Positions 6,307 to 9,709 of a stretch of DNA of 9,709 nucleotides are shown in pieces. The stretch is from a bacterium (GTDB lineage Bacteria; Chloroflexota; Dormibacteria; UBA8260; Bog-877): NCBI GenBank assembly GCA_021817025.1, contig JAKAWF010000110.1, forward strand, positions 1 through 9,709. The letters are read 5' to 3'. Within the stretch, counting starts at the first letter, position 1. Every line of letters starts with the position of its first letter. The notes beneath the pieces are model-generated. The model worked only from the letters and a program-made list of their open reading frames with translations. It searched no databases and had not been told where the DNA came from. Made by a program: the position numbers and the translations under genes.

Positions 6307-6912
6307 ATGTTCTCCACCTACAGGCCCGGGTCCGACTCCGATTTCGATCGGCTTTACCGGGACAACTATTCCAAGGTTCTGCAGACTGTAGCTGCCATCG
6401 TGGGCACCGGCGTGGCCGCAGAGGACTGCGCCCAAGAGACCTTTGAGCGGGCCTACGCGGCCTGGCCCAGATTCCGGCCGGAGGCCCCCGCACCGGTGTG
6501 GCTGCAGCGAATCGCGGTGAACGTCGCCGTGACCGAGCGTCGGCGCTCTGAGCTTCGACAGGTCAAGGAGACCATCCGACGTTTCGGACAACGCGAGGCG
6601 ATCGAGGACGCCGCTGCCAGGGTCGAGGATATGGACCTGCTTGGAGCCCTGCGTTCCCTGCCGCCCCGGCAGGCGGCCGTGATTGTGCTCCGCCACTTGC
6701 ATGGGTATACCAACCGCGAGATCGCGGTGGCCATCGGAATCCCGGAGCGCACTGTGGCCTCGCGACTCGCCTCTGCCAAGCGGAACTTGGCCGCCCGTCT
6801 GGGGGGAGCATCTTCAGGGGCTTCGATCCAGAGCCGATCGGAGGAGCAGCCTGCCGCAAATGCGAAAACCCTGAAGGTTGGCTCCGCCACCAAGGGGAGA
6901 CTTCATGCCTGA
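6307..6912 (+). CDS. ECF-type RNA polymerase sigma factor (sigma-70 family)
   Basis: The 201-residue product has two sigma domains. Region 2 (about 13-80) starts DFDRLYRDNYSKVLQTV, then AAEDCAQETFERAYAAWPRF (38-57), the core-binding helix motif. WLQRIAVNVAVTERRR (65-80) is the -10 recognition part. Region 4 (about 110-165) reads LLGALRSLPPRQAAVIVLRH, then YTNREIAVAIGIPERTVASR (134-153), a helix-turn-helix for the -35 box. Region 3 is absent, as in ECF factors. A tail of about 36 residues follows (166-201), without SnoaL-like or zinc-binding features. ATG 6307 was chosen; GTG 6304 is adjacent and equally possible, and the only purine-rich sequence (GGAG 6301-6304) lies too close to be a normal Shine-Dalgarno. 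The end overlaps the next gene by 8 bp, the usual arrangement for a sigma/anti-sigma pair. Target promoters are unknown. Confidence 0.9.
   Translation: MFSTYRPGSDSDFDRLYRDNYSKVLQTVAAIVGTGVAAEDCAQETFERAYAAWPRFRPEAPAPVWLQRIAVNVAVTERRRSELRQVKETIRRFGQREAIEDAAARVEDMDLLGALRSLPPRQAAVIVLRHLHGYTNREIAVAIGIPERTVASRLASAKRNLAARLGGASSGASIQSRSEEQPAANAKTLKVGSATKGRLHA
6892..6899 (+). promoter_or_regulatory. Ribosome binding site of the membrane protein gene
   Basis: AAGGGGAG at 6892-6899 lies five bases before ATG 6905, inside the sigma gene. It is the clearest Shine-Dalgarno in the window and decides the start at 6905 over an upstream in-frame ATG at 6878. Confidence 0.65.
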
Positions 6913-7738
6913 CGATTTCGACACATGGTTGCGGCGAGAGCTCCCAGCGGTACTCCCCCCCCCAGACACGGCTGTCCCACCGCCGCGGTATCGTCAGCAG
7001 GCGCTCCGCCGACCGCGTACCAGCAGCTGGTTTCGCGCGAACCGGCCAGCCGTCAGAGCGGGGTTCTTAGGGGTGCTTTGCGCGGCGGGCCTGGCCACTG
7101 CCACCGCCGCCGCCGCGGTGCATGCCGTAGACCCTTCTCTGCCAGGGTTTTTTGGACACGCAGCCAGCTCCTGCAACGCCCATCGTTCCTGCGGGACAGC
7201 TGGTGGCCCAAGACAGCCCAGTGTCTCGCGCGTGGCGACCAACATGACCGGCGCGACCCCCGGTGGAGGTCGGGACACGACGGCCCATGGACGGCTGGGA
7301 ACCTACGTCCGCGTCCCCATGGCGGCCGGTTCCCCTGGCCTGAGCCGCAGCCACGGCGGGCCGAGCAGCACTCCGGGTCCTGGTCGCAGCCACGGCGGGT
7401 CCAGCAGTTCCCCGGGTCTGGGTCGTGGCCGTGGCGTAGCCGGCAGTACTCCAGAAGCGAGCCGCGGTCGTGGCAAGGCTGGCAGTTCCCCGGGTCTGGG
7501 TCGCAGCCATGCCGTATCCAGCAGTACTCCAGGAGCGAGTCGCGGCCGTGCCAAGGCTGGCAGTTCTGCGGGTCTGGGTCGCAGCCATGCCGTATCCGGC
7601 AGTACTCCAGGTTCGGGTCGAGGCGCTGTCAGTTCCGGGAGTTCGCCAAGCCTGGGCCATGGCGGGACGCACAGCACCCTGGTTGCTGGGTCCGGTGGTG
7701 GGAGGGCCGGCAGCAGTCACAGCAGGAGCGGCCGATGA
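6905..7738 (+). CDS. Single-pass membrane protein with repeat tail, candidate anti-sigma factor
   Basis: The 277-residue protein has three parts. The cytoplasmic part (1-50) is acidic at first (MPDDFDTWLRRELPAVLPPP), then basic. One membrane helix (about 51-74: AGFLGVLCAAGLATATAAAA) follows, and then an outside part of about 200 residues. That part has two Cys (90, 96) and a low-complexity tail of nine 13-residue repeats (142-258) such as SSPGLGRSHAVSS and STPGASRGRAKAG, rich in Gly, Ser, Arg and Pro and without acidic residues apart from one Glu. The short N-terminal domain plus one helix, encoded right after and overlapping an ECF sigma gene, is the layout of membrane anti-sigma factors. 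The zinc-binding HxxxCxxC motif is absent, and I recognise no known anti-sigma domain, so the role is inferred from context. The cationic tail could bind wall polymers or nucleic acid; this is speculation. Confidence 0.7.
   Translation: MPDDFDTWLRRELPAVLPPPDTAVPPPRYRQQALRRPRTSSWFRANRPAVRAGFLGVLCAAGLATATAAAAVHAVDPSLPGFFGHAASSCNAHRSCGTAGGPRQPSVSRVATNMTGATPGGGRDTTAHGRLGTYVRVPMAAGSPGLSRSHGGPSSTPGPGRSHGGSSSSPGLGRGRGVAGSTPEASRGRGKAGSSPGLGRSHAVSSSTPGASRGRAKAGSSAGLGRSHAVSGSTPGSGRGAVSSGSSPSLGHGGTHSTLVAGSGGGRAGSSHSRSGR
7328..7678 (+). repeat. Nine tandem 39-bp repeats inside the membrane protein gene
   Basis: Nine units of exactly 39 bp (351 bp) encode 13 residues each, in phase with the reading frame. 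Two unit types tend to alternate: S-S-P-G-L-G-R-(S/G)-(H/R)-x-V-x-(S/G) and S-T-P-(G/E)-(A/S)-S-R-G-R-(G/A)-K-A-G. This points to expansion in 78-bp pairs. The centre (about 7406-7639) is most alike at DNA level; the outer units have drifted. Because the unit is a multiple of three, other frames also stay open across it. Confidence 0.9.
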
Positions 7739-8220
7739 ACGGAGCTGGGCGGTAAGCGCGAACGGCGACCGCTCGCGACAGAGCCAATGCTCGTCGATGG
7801 CGCGCGGTAATGTTCGGGGCCGCCGACCCTAAATGGGTGCTCGTTGGCGTCTCTGCTCGCCAGGCACGCTGCTTGATGAGGCTTGGCGCTCAAGCCGAGC
7901 TACAGCAGGGTGGAGCTCTCCGTGGTGGCTCCGGCCCACGGGGGACTCCTCAAGTCCCGTCCTCGGGCCCGGGGCTTGATGCAAGAGCAGCCGACAGCAG
8001 CGAAGGCCCGTTCTCTGCCACGCGCCGTCGTGGTCTTGAAGTCCTCTTCGAAACGCCGCTGTTGGCAACGGCGGAGCAGGGCGATGCTCGGTCACCTCAG
8101 CCTGGATCTAACGACTAGGACATGGCTTTGAGACGGGTGTACACGAAGACAACGCACTCAATGCCGGGATAGTCGGTGCTACCAGGCCGCCAATCGGCCC
8201 TGCCAACGAGCACCTTTTCG
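7739..8220. other. Gene-poor stretch with many small hairpins
   Basis: No convincing gene is seen. A 102-codon plus-strand frame (7810-8118) has mixed codon endings and no recognisable motif. The part 7869-8074 holds a run of small stems: CTGCT/AGCAG (7869-7873/7904-7908) enclosing GGCTTG/CAAGCC (7880-7885/7891-7896), CCGTGG/CCACGG (7920-7925/7936-7941), GGGACT/AGTCCC (7942-7947/7953-7958), CCACG/CGTGG (8018-8022/8029-8033), and CCGCTGTT/AACGGCGG with one G-T pair (8056-8063/8067-8074). This may be a structured RNA or just GC-rich sequence. The last 100 bases are probably the left end of the IS1380-type remnant. Confidence 0.35.
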
Positions 8221-8610
8221 GTGCAGGCATCACCCCACGCTGTGGATCGTCTGGGCGCAACCTTCGAGGATCCCCGTCTGGTGGCCAATGCCGGACTCCT
8301 CAGACCTGCCACTCTGGCCCAGCACCTGGTGCCGAGGGAGGTGTTCGAGGAGAGCGTTGAGCTGGGTGAAGCGCCGGGTCGGCTCAATGTCGGCCGCAAG
8401 GCAGCGTATCCAGTCAATTCGGTGCTGGCCTGTGGGGATCGTATCGACGACAGCAGCGTGCTCTGGGCTGCGGCTACCCGGCAGGTGCTGGGTTATGCGG
8501 TACTGGCTCTCTCCGCCACGGGGAACCTTCCTACGGAGCTTCACCGTGGGCCATGTCCGGCAGGTGGGGCGGGAGCTGTGGCGCGGCGCCGGCGGAGGAG
8601 GGATGGCCTG
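8221..8610 (+). pseudogene. IS1380-family transposase, frameshifted N-terminal fragment
   Basis: From GTG 8221 the frame reads VQASPHAVDRLGATFEDPRL, then VANAGLLRPATLAQHLV and GRLNVGRKAAYPVNSVLACG, then DRIDDSSVLWAA and RQVLGYAVLALSAT. This is the start of an IS1380-type (DDE group 1) transposase. After 8520 the match jumps to the next frame, GTFLRSFTVGHVRQVGREL. Removing one G from the run 8520-8523 restores a continuous family-like reading (S-A-T-G-T-F-L-R-S-F), so a single-base insertion is the lesion. The match fades near 8610, at roughly 130 of the usual 450 or so residues, before any catalytic Asp. A small hairpin (GCACC/GGTGC, 8210-8224) overlaps the start. It is truncated and non-functional. 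Confidence 0.8.
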
Positions 8611-8629
8611 GCGACTGGCCGATCCAATG

Positions 8630-8773
8630 CCCCGGGTCTTCCTTGTAGCTCGCGTACAGACCGTTCAGGCACAGCAAATCGTAGACGGCGTCCAAGATGA
8701 ACCGCGCCGCGCGGTTGCGTGGTAGCCCGTCATCCAGGCTCGGGGGCACCAGGAAACCTTGCTCCAGGTCATA
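8630..8773 (-). pseudogene. IS1182-like transposase fragment (N-terminal, antisense)
   Basis: Reading the minus strand from 8773, right after a TAG, gives YDLEQGFLVPPSLDDGLP, then RNRAARFILDAVYDLLCLNG and LYASYKEDPG. The order Q-x-(F/L)-L-hPPS-hD-(E/D)-x-LP...AR-Fhh-D-hV...L-D-L...Y..Y..D-G is the N-terminal (DUF772-type) start of IS1182-like and related IS5-group transposases. The match stops after EDPG, at about 48 residues, where sequence of the IS1380 remnant begins on the other strand. No catalytic part remains and there is no start codon. It is a short relic, so the family is a moderate-confidence call. Confidence 0.55.
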
Positions 8774-8776
8774 CTA

Positions 8777-9162
8777 GCGGGAATGCCTTGTTCTTGCCCG
8801 CCGGTACCAGTGGCACCGTCTGCACCTTCACCGAGTCGCCAATGTGGAAGGGCACGTCCGGGTCTTTGGGAGGAGGTGACTCGGGCACAGATGTTCCGCC
8901 CGCCCGCCCACTCGGGTAAGGCTCCGTCCCGCGCCCATTGCCGCTCAGGGCGCCTTCGGTGACGACGCCTCCGCCGCCGAGGAGCAGCCGCGAAGGCAGC
9001 GGCCAAGACGGGAGTGCCAGGGCGTCTACTCGCCGAAGAGGATCGCGCTCAGGACACTCCCTCCGTTGAGGCCGGGGCCAAGCACGACGTCAGTTGCGTT
9101 GGTGGCGGGGGTTGGCAGCAGCTGGCGGAGAAGTGTGCGGTGGTGCCCATAAGGGCAGTTGA
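8777..9162. other. Stretch without recognisable gene
   Basis: Several short frames are open on both strands because of high GC, but none shows a known motif or consistent codon use. It lies between two transposase relics and is probably degraded mobile-element sequence. No tRNA, terminator or clear repeat is seen. Confidence 0.4.
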
Positions 9163-9709
9163 GTGAACCGGGAAGAGGTTGGCGAGTGGGACTGGTGGGC
9201 CAGGCTATGGGCGACTTCTGTTGAGGGCGCACTGAGACGACTGCTGGCGGGACATTCATGGTGTGAAGGATCGGGTCGCCCCGGCGTCAAGGCTTCGGCC
9301 AGCGCCACCGCTAATGGGGGCATGCGGGAGCCGAAGCCCCCAGGGCGCATCTTGTCTGTGGGGGTCGGGCACCTGCTCCAGGCGATCACCCAGCTGCTGG
9401 ACCCAGCCGAGGTGAGCGGCACCAGGTGCATCACCATCGAGGACTCGGGCTTCTCGGAGATCCGCTTCGTCGGGCGGGAGCGCTACGGCTCGAGGCACTG
9501 GTTGCGCAAGATGGTCTCGGGGATGCTGACCGCCAAGTTCAGGGACCGGCTGGTGGCTGGGGCATCCCGGCGGGGCATAGCGGTTGTCGGCATCCCCGCC
9601 GCTTACACCTCAATCTGGGGCAGGCAGCACCGGCTGACTCCCCTCTTGGCCCAGCATCACCAGGTATCCGGGCACACGGCCGCGGCCGTGGTGCTCGGCA
9701 GAAGGGCAC
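9163..9709 (+). CDS. TnpB-related (IS605 OrfB-like) protein, partial and probably degenerate
   Basis: A frame opens at GTG 9163, has ATG 9322 inside, and runs off the window with no stop (182 codons). Recognisable sequence starts near 9300. RCITIEDSGFSEIRFVGRER carries the RuvC-II type Glu (codon 9439-9441). Next come LRKMVSGMLTAKFRDRLVAG, RRGIAVVGIPAAYTSIWG and SGHTAAAVVLGRRA. This order (hAIEDhDF ... TARFRDRLV ... GhhVhhVDPAYTS-x-WG ... HHAAAVVIGRR) is that of actinobacterial TnpB-related proteins. In canonical TnpB, PAYTS is followed by the CxxC zinc ribbon; here IWGRQH stands there and no Cys pair exists. The usual D/N before PAYTS reads IPA. No RuvC-I Asp motif is seen in the 140 bases upstream, so the 5' half is missing or scrambled. 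It is likely a relic. Confidence 0.6.
   Translation, partial: MNREEVGEWDWWARLWATSVEGALRRLLAGHSWCEGSGRPGVKASASATANGGMREPKPPGRILSVGVGHLLQAITQLLDPAEVSGTRCITIEDSGFSEIRFVGRERYGSRHWLRKMVSGMLTAKFRDRLVAGASRRGIAVVGIPAAYTSIWGRQHRLTPLLAQHHQVSGHTAAAVVLGRRA

Noticed and set aside
5908..6702. 264-codon minus-strand ORF
   Set aside because: Much of it is the shadow of the ECF sigma gene; the remaining part has no recognisable domain.
7328..7678. Regular repeats as a possible CRISPR array
   Set aside because: Units are directly adjacent with no unique spacers and keep the reading frame, so they are protein-coding tandem repeats.
6925..7755. Long alternative-frame ORF (276 codons) over the membrane protein gene
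   Set aside because: It stays open only because the 39-bp repeat is a multiple of three; it lacks the good ribosome site, helix and overlap with the sigma gene that the 6905 frame has.
7810..8118. 102-codon plus-strand ORF
   Set aside because: Codon endings are mixed, no ribosome site or motif is seen, and it coincides with the hairpin-rich stretch.
1..9709. tRNA or rRNA genes
   Set aside because: No stretch with a T-arm-like GGTTCRA motif in a cloverleaf context and no rRNA-like sequence was found by eye.

Overview
This is a GC-rich, soil-type accessory region. The styles of the Tad proteins, the ECF sigma factor and several transposases fit Actinomycetota or a nearby phylum such as Dormibacterota or Chloroflexota, but nothing here fixes the taxon. 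All identifications come from reading motifs by eye, without database searches.

Layout. (1) 1-374: the C-terminal end of an IS4-family transposase that runs in from the left edge. (2) 477-2439: an almost complete IS1634-family insertion sequence with 17/17 bp perfect terminal inverted repeats. Its transposase has a disrupted 5' end and a Glu where the first catalytic Asp is expected. (3) 2440-2666: a leader with a 13-bp perfect hairpin, a plausible promoter, and a direct repeat GTTACA-N5-GTTACA between the -35 and -10 boxes. (4) 2667-5657: a tight three-gene operon of Tad (Flp pilus) minor pseudopilin-like proteins, in the order TadE, large TadG, TadE/F, joined by an ATGA overlap and a 4-nt gap. 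(5) 5654-6303: a doubtful small ORF and non-coding sequence. (6) 6307-7738: an ECF sigma factor whose end overlaps by 8 bp a single-pass membrane protein. That protein has the layout of an anti-sigma factor, and its outside tail is made of nine tandem 13-residue (39-bp) repeats. (7) 7739-9709: a transposon graveyard with a frameshifted IS1380-family N-terminal fragment (+), a short IS1182-like fragment (-), and a TnpB-related fragment (+) that leaves the window.

How it may work together. The Tad proteins should sit in the inner membrane with most of their mass outside. The sigma/membrane-protein pair just downstream has the design of an envelope-sensing switch. A link between that pair and the Tad operon is inferred from proximity only. 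The flanks carry remains of five different transposase families, so the Tad/sigma block lies in a region that repeatedly takes insertions.

Most unusual: the paired 39-bp repeats in the candidate anti-sigma protein, the 11-bp-phased direct repeat inside the tad promoter, and the TnpB-related remnant without a zinc ribbon.
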